Assembly (NCBI GenBank): GCA_950097015.1
Contig: CATNEN010000038.1
Span: 24,775,001-24,839,000 of the forward strand
Reading direction: 5' to 3'
DNA from: Macrostomum hystrix
Lineage: Eukaryota > Platyhelminthes > Macrostomidae
DNA: 64,000 bases
The number at the start of each line of letters is the position of its first letter. The stretch's first letter is position 1. This document shows, in pieces, positions 1 to 10,116 of the stretch. A program made the position numbers and the translations under genes. The notes under the pieces are model-generated. The model did no database searches and had not been told where the DNA came from. It worked only from the letters and a program-made list of their open reading frames with translations.

Positions 1-297
1 CGCGCTTCCTTTGCACGAATTTCTTAGCGACTGCTCCACTTATATAGTAGATGACGGTGCAGTCAGAGCTCAATGGCTGGATATTCATCTTCATCTTGCT
101 TGCAAACTCTCGCGCCAGTTCCTTCACGCGCTGATCCTTGAGTGTAGTATTTGAGTGCATCTCGAGTTGAATCACAAAATACTGCGACTTCCAGCTTCTC
201 TCACGACTTCTCGATGTTCTTAGGGTTCAGCACAGCAGGGCTGAGCTTGTGAGCGGTCCAGTTGATGGCAGCGGTCTGCTAGGTGGTCTAAAAATTC

Positions 298-960
298 TTG
301 AAACCTTTCCTGCGTTTGACCACCTCATTGGATGACAGAATGCACCAACCCGAACTCCGACGAAATTGCCATGCAAACTGTATCGTTAGGACCCTCTGGG
401 TTGTCACCGTGCGCTTCACTGGGTGTCCACAAGCCGACCTGCCCTGCGACCTCCGGGTTCACAATTTAAAACCGGTGTCATCTAAGTAGACAGTGTGAAC
501 TCCTGGAGCTAAGTGGAGCATGAAGTTAGCGTACTCGCTTCTGGCGTCCAGGCTTTCAACTCGGTTTGTGTTTAGGCGCACATCCGTCACCTTGGTCGCA
601 AGTTTAACCGTAATGAGAAAACTATTCATTGTTCGATCATATGTTTTAAGGCTCACCTGTGGCTTGTCAGGAAAGCGTCCGGCTTGTCATCAGCTTCTCA
701 GCCATTGACTTTAGCGTTCGAAAGGGATTTTGCTGAACCTCATGTTGTAAAAAATCTTGCATCTCTGCGCCAACTTTGCAGCTTGCTTCCTTGCGTCCTC
801 CACGAGGCAAAGCTTCCAACCTGCTGCAGCTTGTTCGAATGTTGACCGAATGCGCTGAACAGAAGTTTTGGATACTCCGAACAAGACTGGCACATCCTTC
901 ATCGACAGTCCACGGTGCAAGGCGGCGACGATGCGCTGTCTGTTGCGTACAGAAATTTGG
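298..960 (-). pseudogene. Broken Tc1/IS630-type DDE transposase (left copy)
   Basis: Reading the minus strand from about 960 downward, an open stretch encodes a helix-turn-helix: a basic start (RNRQRIVAAL), then GLSMKDVPVLFGVSKTSV, typical of the DNA-binding domain of Tc1/mariner and IS630 transposases. After stops and frame changes, 656-459 encodes HTVYLDDTGFKL, which matches the family's first catalytic block, and the antisense of about 460-300 continues in another frame with a Gly-Arg-Ser stretch as expected downstream. Frame shifts and stops show that it is dead. The same pieces with the same breaks occur at 12073-12735, so the decay predates the duplication. Confidence 0.6.
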
Positions 961-1067
961 GGCGCAATTATTGATTAACTGTTCAACAGAAAGAAAATGA
1001 AAGCGCCTTGTTGTCCCTGCGAAAAACTAACATCGTTTCTTCTATTCTGGCTCATCGTTCTATCGGA

Positions 1068-1968
1068 TAGAATGACGCAGATACAAGAATAGAACGACGC
1101 AGATACTAGGATAGAATGGCGTATAGATACTATAATAGAATGACGTATAGATACTAGAATAGAAGGACGTATAGATACTAGGATAGACTGACGTATAGAT
1201 ACTAGAATAGAACGACGCAGATACTAGAATAGAACGACGCAGAGACTAGAATAGAATGACGCAGAGACTAGAATAGAATGACGTATAGATACTAGAATAG
1301 AATGACGCAGAGACTAGAATAGAATGACGCAGTTACTAGGATAGAATGACGTATAGATACTAGGATAGAATGACGTATAGATACTAGGATAGAATGTCGT
1401 ATAGATACTAGGATAGAATGACGTATAGATACTAGGATAGAATGACGTATAGATACTAGGATAGAATGACGTATAGATACTAGGATAGAATGTCGTATAG
1501 ATACTAGGATAGAATGACGTATAGATACTAGGATAGAATGACGCATAGTTACTAGGATAGAATGCCGTATAGATACTAGGATAGAATGACGTATAGATAC
1601 TATAATAGAATGACGTATAGATACTAGAATAGAACGACGCAGATACTAGAATAGAACGACGCAGATACTAGAATAGAATGACGCAGATTCTAGAATAGAA
1701 TGACGCAGATACTAGAATAGAATGACGCAGATTCTAGAATAGAACGACGCAGATACTAGAATAGAATGACGCAGAGACTAGAATAGAATGACGCAGATAC
1801 TAGAATAGAATGACGCAGATACTAGAATAGAATGACGCAGATTCTAGAATAGAATGACGCAGATTCTAGAATAGAATGACGCAGATTCTAGAATAGAACG
1901 ACGCAGATACTAGAATAGAATGACGCAGAGACTAGAATAGAATGACGCAGATACAAGAATAGAGTGGT
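1068..1968. repeat. Minisatellite, 22-24 bp units (left copy)
   Basis: About 40 units with core TAGAATAGAATGACG and two interspersed subtypes: a 22-bp GCAGATAC type and a 24-bp TATAGATAC type. The open frames through it are artefacts of the repeat. The equivalent array in the right copy is clearly shorter, showing rapid turnover since duplication. Confidence 0.95.
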
Positions 1969-2342
1969 CTTAATTCCAAATATTTTGCTTGCACAGTGAC
2001 AATACATACGCTAAGATTTGACCAATACATGACAATAGGGCATTACCAGACACAACAGCTGTCACATTTATTACAGGTCTTAAAGGTATTAACCATTGGG
2101 AAAGTTTAGTAATAATGTCAGGAAAAATTGCTGATTTTCTGTAATGCGATTTCGCCCTGCACTCTACCAGAAAATAAACGGTAGGAAAGCATAAATAGTG
2201 AAAATAGTGAAAACCGAGTTGTAGTTAATACTCTATTTTGCCTACTTGGCCCATGCATTAATGTAACGAATATTCCAGAACCATAGGAAATTATATAAGT
2301 CCAACATTAACGTTTTCTAGGCTTGATAGAACACATGAGATT

Positions 2343-3038
2343 GCACATTAAAAATATCCCTGGACAGTAGGGCGGCTTCCTTTGTGTTGCCCATCTCGTA
2401 GGACGCTGCCATTTAGAGTTGAAGCTTTCGATAGGATTAACTGGTCCTTTGTACGCACTTAGTTGTAAGTGCATTCGCATCCTGAACTATGCGAACTTGA
2501 AGGAATTTCAACTTGGCCCATAGACAATAATGGTTCGCTCAGTTACATGATTCGCAGAAGCGCTATTTTTTTCTAGAACTTTCTGTGCTAAAGTGCATCT
2601 GTAATAAAACTGATAGATCTAGCTCGTGACTGCGATCCGGAAAATGTGTATTTCTGGGCCTTTTCATCAAGACAGAGCTAGGTTTTCAGCTCGATGCTCG
2701 TATTAATCTTGAACCGAAAACGACCATTCGATCTATAAGCCAACCAACCAAATAATTTGTGACGAAGCGACACTGAGTAGCAAGTATGTACATTTATGCC
2801 AACTATGAAAGATAAGTTAAGAAAGATAAGAAAGATGAAAGCTGCTAAAAGCCGATTGGCTGAATGGTGGCAGATAGCTTTGTACACAGCAGAGAGAAAT
2901 AGGGACAGATCACAAATTTGAAAATTTGGCCACGAGTTTGGGGGGCTCAATTTTCAATGTTGCTATAGCTGCTGAGCTACAAGCTATTTTTTTACTTGAA
3001 AGCCTAGAGAAGCTATCGATGACATAAACTAAATCCAA
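2343..3038. other. Intergenic, no gene seen
   Basis: AT-rich sequence between the left duplicate and the recombinase element. Short open frames show no recognisable domain or codon bias. One CCATAGAC motif occurs at 2519. Confidence 0.6.
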
Positions 3039-3051
3039 TAATAGTATATTA

Positions 3052-3142
3052 TTACCCAGGCTTTCAGGGCGATAATGGGAAAGCCAGAGGGCGCCGAAGG
3101 CGCCCGAGGGATTTCTCATTATCGCCCGCAAAGCCTGGGTAA
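3052..3142. repeat. Long hairpin at the left end of the element
   Basis: Nearly self-complementary over 91 bases. The outer arms are TTACCCAGGCTTT and AAAGCCTGGGTAA, the middle arms GGGCGATAATG and CATTATCGCCC, and the tip GGGCGCCGAAGGCGCCC. An inverted copy lies at about 9702-9800 and a diverged relative at 9437-9533. In DNA or RNA it would form a very stable cruciform or stem-loop; it could be the recombinase recognition structure. Confidence 0.9.
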
Positions 3143-3330
3143 TACTGTGATTGTACCATAGACTATGTGGCTGAGTAACAAGACAAACCATATCAGCCAT
3201 AGACAAAATGATTTAATCACAAACTATACAGTTCAATTATAAGATAAAGAATAATGAAGCAAAGAGAAGCAAACAACTAGAGAAAGAAGCTAGACTTCTT
3301 TATTCTTCACCGTCATATGCTAGATCGACC

Positions 3331-4710
3331 ATGCTGAACTACAAAGCAATTTTAGAGAAAGAAATTTCTGGTCTCTCATCGGACGAACTTCAATTCGTGA
3401 CCACGCTTAGTGATGGACGGCGCGAGGAAGAAGCTGTATATCAGTCCACGGGACTGCCAGTACTTGAGACGGAAATGATTGAGAGTTTTCTGGCTGAAGT
3501 GTCCACATGTAAGGCTTTGACTGACGAAGATCTGAATGAAATTGCCAAGATGGAGGACTTAGGCAAAGTCTGGTCTACTGAGAAGGCAACAGCTACGTAC
3601 GCCGCTCGTTTCCGAAAATTTCTTGACGATCGAGGACTGCCATCGCAACTTGAGACAATACCGACTCGATATTTATGTCACTATCTGCGCCTGTATTTTT
3701 CAGTGGTTAAAAAGGATGATGGAACGGCGTACAGTTGCAGTTCGCTGGTATGCATGCGCGCAGGAATCTACCGGTATTTGAAGAATTTACGAGGTTTGGA
3801 TATCATCGGCAATGTTGAATTTAGCGCTTTTGAGAAGACTTTCAAAGCTGCTCTTACGTACTCTCTGAAGAAACCTGTTTCGGTGATGGATGGTGACGGT
3901 GGGTATCGAGCATTGGAGCCTGAAGATTTGGCGTTGTTGCATGCGTACTTCGACCGGAGCTCGCCACAGAAACTGCAACAGGAAGTCTTCTTTGTCCTGA
4001 GCTCACACTTTGCCTTTCGTGGACGTGAATGGATTCGAGCGCTTGAGAAAAAAGATGTCATTCTGCGGGAATCCACCGGAGGTATGACGTGCGTTGACTT
4101 GCAGAAAGAAAAGAAAGAAAAGTGTGTGTCCGCCGATGCCCCTCGGTCCAATCGCGAGATTGGGATTTTTCCTGTGCAAGACAAATCTGTGTGCCCAGTT
4201 GAAGCGATCAAACTGTATCTTTCGAAGCTTCCATCTGAGAACGGCTCTCTGTTTCCCAGGCCTGCCGTCAAGTGGCAGAATGGAGCATGGTATTGCCCAA
4301 AAGATGTATTGGGCAAGAACACATTGGCCAGCATGATGAAGACGATCTCGAAAGCGGCCAGGCTCTCGCGGGACTACACCAACCATTCGATCCGCGCAAC
4401 AACCATAACAAACCTGTCTTCTGCTGGATTCAGTGCCGAAGCGATTCAAACCGTCTCTGGGCACAAAAAGGTGGATAGTGTTGTCCGTTATACAAAGCGG
4501 ACAACAGTGGCCCAGAAGCGCGCATTGTCTTCGGCTATCACAGATAGTCTACATGCCTCTACATCGAGCGTGGTCAGACATCAAGCACAAGCACTCTGCG
4601 AAAAGTCATCCAGCGTTCCAACTGCCGTCACAACTATTGGCCAGCCTGATAAATCCGGCCCGACGATCGTCTTGGAGAAGAACGGGGCTAAATGTTACAT
4701 TTATATGTGA
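3331..4710 (+). CDS. Tyrosine recombinase (Crypton/KIAA1958-like), intact
   Basis: Intronless 459-residue frame. It has an N-terminal SAM-like core-binding region (about residues 60-200) and a C-terminal catalytic domain. The catalytic signature is visible: Arg230 (FRGREW), His352-x-x-Arg355 (NHSIRAT), His378 (SGHKKVDS) and nucleophile Tyr387 (VVRYTK). A lysine-rich stretch near residue 260 could supply the beta-hairpin lysine. These residues define enzymes that cut and rejoin DNA through a 3'-phosphotyrosine. There is no reverse transcriptase, RNase H or gag nearby, which favours Crypton over DIRS/Ngaro. The full-length frame and complete active site suggest recent or current activity. The start chosen is the first ATG after the terminal repeat; domestication as a host gene is less likely because the terminal structures are still present. 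Confidence 0.88.
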   Translation: MLNYKAILEKEISGLSSDELQFVTTLSDGRREEEAVYQSTGLPVLETEMIESFLAEVSTCKALTDEDLNEIAKMEDLGKVWSTEKATATYAARFRKFLDDRGLPSQLETIPTRYLCHYLRLYFSVVKKDDGTAYSCSSLVCMRAGIYRYLKNLRGLDIIGNVEFSAFEKTFKAALTYSLKKPVSVMDGDGGYRALEPEDLALLHAYFDRSSPQKLQQEVFFVLSSHFAFRGREWIRALEKKDVILRESTGGMTCVDLQKEKKEKCVSADAPRSNREIGIFPVQDKSVCPVEAIKLYLSKLPSENGSLFPRPAVKWQNGAWYCPKDVLGKNTLASMMKTISKAARLSRDYTNHSIRATTITNLSSAGFSAEAIQTVSGHKKVDSVVRYTKRTTVAQKRALSSAITDSLHASTSSVVRHQAQALCEKSSSVPTAVTTIGQPDKSGPTIVLEKNGAKCYIYM

Positions 4711-4796
4711 GTGCAAAAAGGTCGCTTTGCGAAATTAGGCTTTGGCTCTGGACTCTAACTGCTTTGTTGGATGTTTTGTTTATTTTGTTGAAATAC

Positions 4797-4911
4797 GTTA
4801 AAATACACAAAAATAATCCATTATCGGCCCAACTTTTCGGGCCAAAATGACATCGTCTATGGCAATAATCGAATATCAGCCCGCCCGATAGCCACGTAGT
4901 CATGGTACAAT
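4797..4911. repeat. Right-end region of the Crypton-like element
   Basis: This 115-bp stretch is repeated in inverse orientation at about 9544-9658 almost base for base. It contains a short hairpin (GGCCC-aacttttc-GGGCC), the motif GTCTATGG at 4854-4861 and the terminal CATGGTACAAT. It is the right counterpart of the ATTGTACCATAGAC end at 3150. Confidence 0.85.
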
Positions 4912-5297
4912 TATACTCTCGTACGAGAAAAAGGCAATGTCTCAAAAATAGGTATAATTTTTTAAAAGTATATTGATAAGGACAATCATGAGGTCTGGCC
5001 ATGCTGCTCTAACATGAATTAGTTAAAAAAGCTAAAACTGCTTTGAGAATAACAAGGCAACTGATTTTATTTGCAGATTCCACAGAAAACTGACCGAAAT
5101 AGGCAAAATAGCAGGCTTCAAATTTTAGCCAATGAGACTAGAAGGCTAGATGACATCTAGCCAATAGAATTCCTTAGCTTTCCAGCAGATAGACAGATGT
5201 CGCCTCACGTGGTTATAAAGCGAATGATCCTAATGCATTTCCACGGAATCTTTTCTCAATTCACCTCACTCGCCAGAACCCCCAAAGAGTTCAAGCC
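4912..5297. other. Intergenic, upstream of the GPCR gene
   Basis: No coding sequence recognised. The 5' end and promoter of the GPCR gene should lie here, but no clear TATA box or initiator could be picked out. Confidence 0.5.
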
Positions 5298-6410
5298 ATG
5301 CTTGAAAACGACACTTCAACAGAAACAACAAGCGACGCCCCGTTCCCAGACCCGGGCGAGGCCTCTCGCAATCTCGCCATCACTATCCAGGTGTTCAATG
5401 TGCTCGGCCTGGCACTGAACGTCAGTTTGGCAGCTGCCCTGTGCAGTCTGGGCTCCAGAACTGGCGCCAAAGGTGTCCTACTGCTCACTGTAACCGAGAT
5501 AGGAATCAACATGTCCCTGCTGATCATGCACTCCGAACTATGGGCCGGTAACGAGAAGCACATTCACATTGTGGAAAAGTTCAACTTCAGCTTTGAAGCG
5601 TTTCATTTGCTGCGCAACTTCTGGCTTTGCGTGATGACCATCGCCAGGACGGTGGCAGTCAGGCGACCATTTCTTAGCCGGGCGCTACTTTCCAGGAAAC
5701 AACAGGCCTACCTGTTCTCGACTGCCGCCGCATTCAGCGCTGCTTGGAGCTGCTTGGACCTGTTGCTAGTTAATTATTTCAACAGTCCTGGAGCTAAGAG
5801 TCTGAGCCGAGCCCTGGCACTGATTCGTCACTTTCTCAATACCGTGGTTGCCGGTTCCGTCATTGTGACAACAGCCGCGCTCATTGTCTATCATATTAGA
5901 CGCACGAATGTTTTTAACTTCAGGCGCAGAGAAAGTCAGGCTAGCAAGATTGTTGTCACGATCAGCGTGGCTTTCATGCTTCTGGAGCTGCCCTACGCAT
6001 TCGTGGTCTACCTGGGAATTATTCGACTAATGACAACTGGCATATCGGCATTTCCCAAGTACTTTGCCGAAATTGTCCACATCCTCTATCGGGTGAATCA
6101 TCTGCTGATTGTGATCGACACCTGCCTGAACCTGTTTGTGATGCTCATATTTAGCTCGAGTTTTCGACTGCAGCTGCTTCTAGCAATCAGGCGCCGGTGT
6201 TCAAAGTCTAGAAAACTGAACCGACCTAACCAGCGCCGTCAACTGTCTGGAGGCGATGGCAGCACAATACGACTTCAGAAGCGAACAAGCAGGTCTGTTG
6301 AGAGCACTAATAATGGCGGCAAGGAAAATGATGCTCATTGCTCCAGACTCATTGCTCCGGGCCAGCCGGCTGTGTACAGGGAAGATCAGAATCGAGTGAC
6401 AGCTCTTTGA
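5298..6410 (+). CDS. Rhodopsin-class GPCR, probably peptide or orphan type
   Basis: Intronless 370-residue frame with seven hydrophobic segments: roughly residues 27-49, 58-78, 98-121, 137-160, 176-200, 216-242 and 262-286. The N-terminus has a glycosylation sequon (Asn4). The position of the DRY motif holds ARTVAV followed by R-R-P (117-124). TM6 ends in LELPY in place of WLPY. TM7 reads DTCLNLF, a degenerate NPxxY. The cytoplasmic tail (about 80 residues) is basic and Ser-rich. The pattern is that of divergent invertebrate FMRFamide-receptor-like or orphan receptors, which are often expanded in flatworms and other lophotrochozoans. The ligand cannot be read from sequence. It sits between transposons and the copies of the large duplication; an AATAAA at about 6768 may be its poly(A) signal. 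Confidence 0.8.
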   Translation: MLENDTSTETTSDAPFPDPGEASRNLAITIQVFNVLGLALNVSLAAALCSLGSRTGAKGVLLLTVTEIGINMSLLIMHSELWAGNEKHIHIVEKFNFSFEAFHLLRNFWLCVMTIARTVAVRRPFLSRALLSRKQQAYLFSTAAAFSAAWSCLDLLLVNYFNSPGAKSLSRALALIRHFLNTVVAGSVIVTTAALIVYHIRRTNVFNFRRRESQASKIVVTISVAFMLLELPYAFVVYLGIIRLMTTGISAFPKYFAEIVHILYRVNHLLIVIDTCLNLFVMLIFSSSFRLQLLLAIRRRCSKSRKLNRPNQRRQLSGGDGSTIRLQKRTSRSVESTNNGGKENDAHCSRLIAPGQPAVYREDQNRVTAL

Positions 6411-7618
6411 TGAAGAAACCTTTTTCTCGACTATGAAAAAGGAAAAAAGCAAATCAATTAGCGACCACTATTATATGGCCTAATCTTTGCGTCACAATTA
6501 TTGCGTACCGCTTTCATGTTTTTTTCGCGTAGCGCTCATAGTTATCTTCAAAGATTGGCCATAGAAGAAGTTTCAGTGTTTGGTGTATAAGCACAAGAGA
6601 GATGTGATTCCGTGATTCGTTTGGGCCATAGATCATTATTCAAGGCTAAGACATACTACACAATTAACCATAGACTTCACTGGAAATATTAATAACGCTT
6701 AATAATGCTTAATAACCTTCCCATGTCTATAATTATTTGTCAATTCAACTACTGAATATCATAGAAAAATAAATTTGAACAAGTCGATATAGCAGACTGA
6801 CTATTAGTCAACTGATCAAAGGCGAATCAGGCTAATGCGCTTTCGTGACGATTAAATGTCAGAAATAAAGAAATGCCTAGAAAAAATGCATTTCGCATTC
6901 TTTGATGGATCACGAATAACCAAACGAGTTGAAAAACAGTTTTATCATTATCAGTTTCTAATAATAGGCAAGAAGTTTCTTTCTGACGAAGCCTTTTAGC
7001 TGTTTATTATATTGCATTACATACAGGTCGATGGTTCCAGAACCCGCATAAGGAGAATGAGAGGGCTAAATTGATAAAGCAGGGAGAAATAAAGCTCCCA
7101 CGGTAATCCACACCGCATTGCTGCACGGTTGGGTGACGTCAAGGGATACATTGCGGAACGGGATTGCCGATGACGACTTTTGAGGCTACCCTCGTTTAGT
7201 TAGATGTGAAATGCTCATATGCGCACAGGTGAAATCCCTTGATTTCAGAGATTAGGGGATTAAAGTAGAGGACAGTTTCGGAATATAATTATTTATATCG
7301 CTTAAATAGTTATATCCCTTAATTATTATATATAATTATATATATTACTTATATTTATAAACAAAAAGATTTTACCATAGACACTGTTCAACATACTTAC
7401 AGCCAGTTTCATAGAAAACTTGAAGGTGCTACAAGTAATTAGGCCCAAGTAGCGAAAAGTATTTTAATATGTTTCATAAAAAAACTAAAGGTTTACAAGT
7501 TCTGACAAGTGACAAGTTGTAAGCTATGAGCAATGGTTACAAGTGTATTGTAATACATTGACGCCACTCTACAAAAAGTCGAAACCGCTCGTTGACTTCA
7601 AAATTTGATCAGGTAACT
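6411..7618. other. Intergenic, AT-rich, motif-rich
   Basis: No gene seen. CCATAGA occurs at about 6563, 6628, 6669 and 7374, with spacings of about 65 and 41 bp for the first three. At 7400-7560 there is a decayed relative of the Harbinger-type terminal sequence found at 10117-11003 (GTTTCATAAA plus repeated ACAAGT/GACAAG). Confidence 0.55.
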
Positions 7619-7619
7619 T

Positions 7620-7980
7620 TTCCCCGGCGAAGGGGGTCAATGGCATAGCGGTCTAACGCGTCCCTGAGCTCGATTCCGCGGCGAGGAAGAATTAAATTGG
7701 GGCGCAGCCGCGGAGAGAAGGCTTGGGGGATTGTCGTGCAATTGACGCCTTCGAGGGCCAACCTCGAAAGCACAGCGAAAGTGTACACTGCCTGACGATG
7801 AGAAAGTCAGGGCAGATGTACACACCCCCTGGGTGACTATGTGCCTGCGTACGGTATCTTTGTGCATGTGTGCTCAGGATTCAGCGAAATGGGCAGAGTT
7901 GCCTACTCGCTGGCTGCGGGTCTATAGTGCCACCGATTGATGCGCAATGGCCCGCAGCCCTCCTGCAATTATTATTTTAT
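7620..7980 (+). mobile_element. tRNA-derived SINE, family 1
   Basis: The head resembles a tRNA gene: an A box in TGGCATAGCGGTCTAACGCG and a B box in GAGCTCGATTCC. The body contains the segment TGCCTGACGATGAGAAAGTC, and the tail is an ATT microsatellite. Related copies lie on the minus strand at about 20165-20425, 23205-23275, 27765-28065, 36180-36390 and 49855-50665. It should be transcribed by RNA polymerase III and mobilised by a partner LINE not present here. Confidence 0.85.
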
Positions 7981-9424
7981 TAATTATTATTATTTCCCAG
8001 GCGAACTAATTCGATAGCAAAAAGATTCACAACTCTCACTTTCACTACTTGATAGAGCGTAGGCCCTAAAGAACAGCACCGATTTCCAATTTAAAGAAGC
8101 GTACAATGACCACGAGACAAGATTCGCATACATGTGACGATTCTGTGCAACCAACTGCTAGAGTAAAACTAGAGCACCCGACAAGAAGGACATGTGTGTT
8201 GAAACCTCATCGCAAAAACAAGTCTTGAGTTATCCTGCAATACAGAACGGGTGCAAATTTCCGTTGCTGTAACCAAGTGTAACCGACCGGCTGTTCACGA
8301 AACCGACTATCCCACAAAAAATCCGATTTGGGGGGCAAAGCAGTGGAAAACTATAGCTGGTGCACTGCCTGACGATCCATTCCTGACGATGCAGCCATAT
8401 CGTCAACTTTTTCTCGGATACAGATACAACGCAACAGCTTGTAGACTATTGAATTCTAGAACAGTTTGATATGCAATGAGTTGGAGATTGACAGGGTTAA
8501 GAATTTTTGTTTTCTGATTAGTAGAAAGTTCGGTATTTTGGTTGATTTTCAATCAGTTGGATACCCAGGTTACTAGGCCTAAGCTTGAATTAAAGCTCCA
8601 ATTGCGTGAACACACAGCGCCTGGGCAGGACAAGGCGTCTAGGTGAAAATATTTTTCTGACATTGCGATAATTACATTCTCAGCAGCAAAATCGAACGTG
8701 ACTTGCGTACTGCCAACATTTGCTGGGGGGAGGAAATTCGGCGGAAAATTGCATCAGTGTATTTTCCACAGCTGATTATTATACTGAGTAAACTAAAAGC
8801 TTCCTTCTAGAAAAATACATAAGACATTTCTCTATTCCGTCTTTAAGTTTTTTGACCTTATTCTAACCCAGGGGTTACGCCAACAATCGGCTAACAGATT
8901 ATCTTGAGTTAGCATAGTTATAGAGTTAATAATTTACCTAATTATGATAGTTTTACCTAGACACTGTACTTAGCATATACTTGACCTTCAGCGGTCGAAT
9001 TTTCTACTCATTTTTTTCGAGTGAAGAATCGGAAGAGCACTTTAATAACCAGGAAAACAATATTGAAACAGTATTTAGAGTGCTACCAGATGGCCCCTGT
9101 TTAATTGTCAGTTGAAAAACATTTACACACTTGTTCAAGATGTGAAGCTGGAGTCGATTAACAGAGATCTGATGCTGCATATGTTCTAGGTGTGAAGTAA
9201 GCAAATGTGAAAGTATGCAAATTATCATAGAAAAGTCAGCTACGAGAATTTCACATCGCAGTAACAGTTAATAGACCGCGCGTGACAAAGCAAAATTGGC
9301 TATTTTACCATAACCGTTGTGTATTAACCCCATAGGTGATTCGCATGGCAGAAGTATAGGATAATACCCCCTGCAGACTTCTATGCAATCAACCGTGCCA
9401 AGGCCATAGCCAACGAATCCTGAG
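7981..9424. other. Intergenic, no gene seen
   Basis: AT-rich sequence with only short frames (for example at 8251-8469 and 9004-9228) lacking recognisable domains, signal peptides or splice-supported extensions. Confidence 0.55.
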
Positions 9425-9436
9425 TTTTGATAATAT

Positions 9437-9533
9437 ACCATTAATACCCAAGCTTTAAGCGCGTTAATGGAAAATCAGAGAGCGCCGTTTGGCTCCCGAG
9501 GATTTTTCAATGACGCCCGCAAAGCTTGGGTAT
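9437..9533. repeat. Diverged copy of the element hairpin
   Basis: Arms TACCCAAGCTTT and AAAGCTTGGGTA enclose a weaker middle stem and a GC-rich tip, the same architecture as 3052-3142 but clearly diverged. The outer arms have changed in a compensated way (AAGCTT against AGGCTT/AAGCCT), so the pairing is retained although the sequence has drifted. Confidence 0.8.
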
Positions 9534-9543
9534 CAATTTTATT

Positions 9544-9812
9544 GTACCATGACTACGTGGCTATCGGGCGGGCTGATATTCGATTATTGCCATAGACGAT
9601 GTCATTTTGGCCCGAAAAGTTGGGCCGATAATGGATTATTTTTGTGTATTCTAACGTATAGCCACATACTATAAGCCACATAGTCTATGGTACAATCACA
9701 GTATTACCCAGGCTTTGCGGGCGATAATGAGAAATCCCTCGGGCGCCTTCGGCGCCCTCTGGCTTTCCCATTATCGCCCTGAAAGCCTGGGTAATAATAT
9801 ACTATTGTACCA
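9544..9812 (-). mobile_element. Internally deleted derivative of the Crypton-like element
   Basis: Read on the minus strand, this is the left-end hairpin, then ATTGTACCATAGAC, a junction of about 30 bases, then the 115-bp right-end region. It corresponds to the element at 3039-4911 with the recombinase gene and flanks removed (retained about 3039-3172 plus 4787-4911). It is therefore a non-autonomous, MITE-like form that still carries both ends and could be mobilised in trans by the recombinase 5 kb away. Confidence 0.85.
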
Positions 9813-10053
9813 TAGACGTTTTTGCCCAAGCTATACTTTCAGAGTCAGAGGCGGGGTGTGGGGCAGAGCCCCCACTTCGGTGTGCCATAGACATTTTAGC
9901 CTCAGTAAGCCATTCCTATTGGTCGATGCCTTTTTGCGGGCGGTTAATGGCTATTAACTGCCCGCAAGAAAATTACCGAGCATTAATTAATTCATCTATG
10001 GACATTAACGGGCAAGACTTTCTGCCCGCCGAGCAAAAAGGTCATGGTACAAT
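9810..10053 (+). mobile_element. Second small element with the same termini
   Basis: It starts with ATTGTACCATAGAC and ends with GTCATGGTACAAT, the same terminal pair as the recombinase element, but the interior is unrelated. The interior is packed with palindromes: a nearly perfect stem at about 9933-9966 (TTGCGGGCGGTTAAT arm), a GTGGGG/CCCCCAC stem near 9857-9873, and GGGC/GCCC pairs near 10007-10025. It contains CCATAGAC at 9890 and its complement-like TCTATGG at 9993. It abuts the derivative at 9544-9812, giving a nested cluster. Confidence 0.65.
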
Positions 10054-10116
10054 ATTTAATACTCAAATCAAATCAAGAACTACCTAAATCCAAGGACTTC
10101 TATATAATAGCATCTG

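Larger units (their letters stand above)
1..2342. repeat. Left copy of a >=2.3 kb direct duplication
   Basis: This segment matches 11776-13768 at a constant offset of 11775 up to the internal minisatellite, with only scattered single-base differences (for example near base 804). Identity resumes after the minisatellite and stops at about 2342 / 13768, just after the shared text ACACATGAGA. The left end of this copy lies outside the window. It holds, on the minus strand, the start of a transposase C-terminal region (1 to ~165), broken Tc1/IS630-like transposase pieces (~298-960) and a 22-24 bp minisatellite. The near-identity outside the array implies a recent duplication, or two recent insertions of one composite repeat. 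Confidence 0.9.
3039..4911 (+). mobile_element. Crypton-like tyrosine-recombinase element
   Basis: The limits come from comparison with the short derivative at 9544-9812 (opposite orientation). Shared sequence begins at about 3039 (AATAGTATATTATTACCC) and ends at 4911 (CATGGTACAAT). The left end is a large hairpin (3052-3142). It is followed by ATTGTACCATAGAC at 3150, which forms an imperfect inverted repeat of about 22 bp with the right terminus (4890-4911). The only gene is a tyrosine recombinase, and no reverse transcriptase is present, so a Crypton-like DNA transposon is more likely than a DIRS element. I could not find a convincing target-site duplication, which suits Cryptons. Confidence 0.75.

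Noticed and set aside
1068..1968. Possible CRISPR array
   Set aside because: Repeats are directly adjacent without unique spacers, in a eukaryotic context; all such arrays here are minisatellites.
4003..4464. Antisense frames over the recombinase gene
   Set aside because: Shadows of the 459-residue frame, which carries the catalytic motifs.
3039..4911. DIRS-type retrotransposon
   Set aside because: A tyrosine recombinase is present but there is no reverse transcriptase, RNase H or gag within or beside the element.
7630..7700. Functional tRNA gene
   Set aside because: A and B boxes are present but no cloverleaf with a proper acceptor stem can be formed; it is the head of a repeated SINE.
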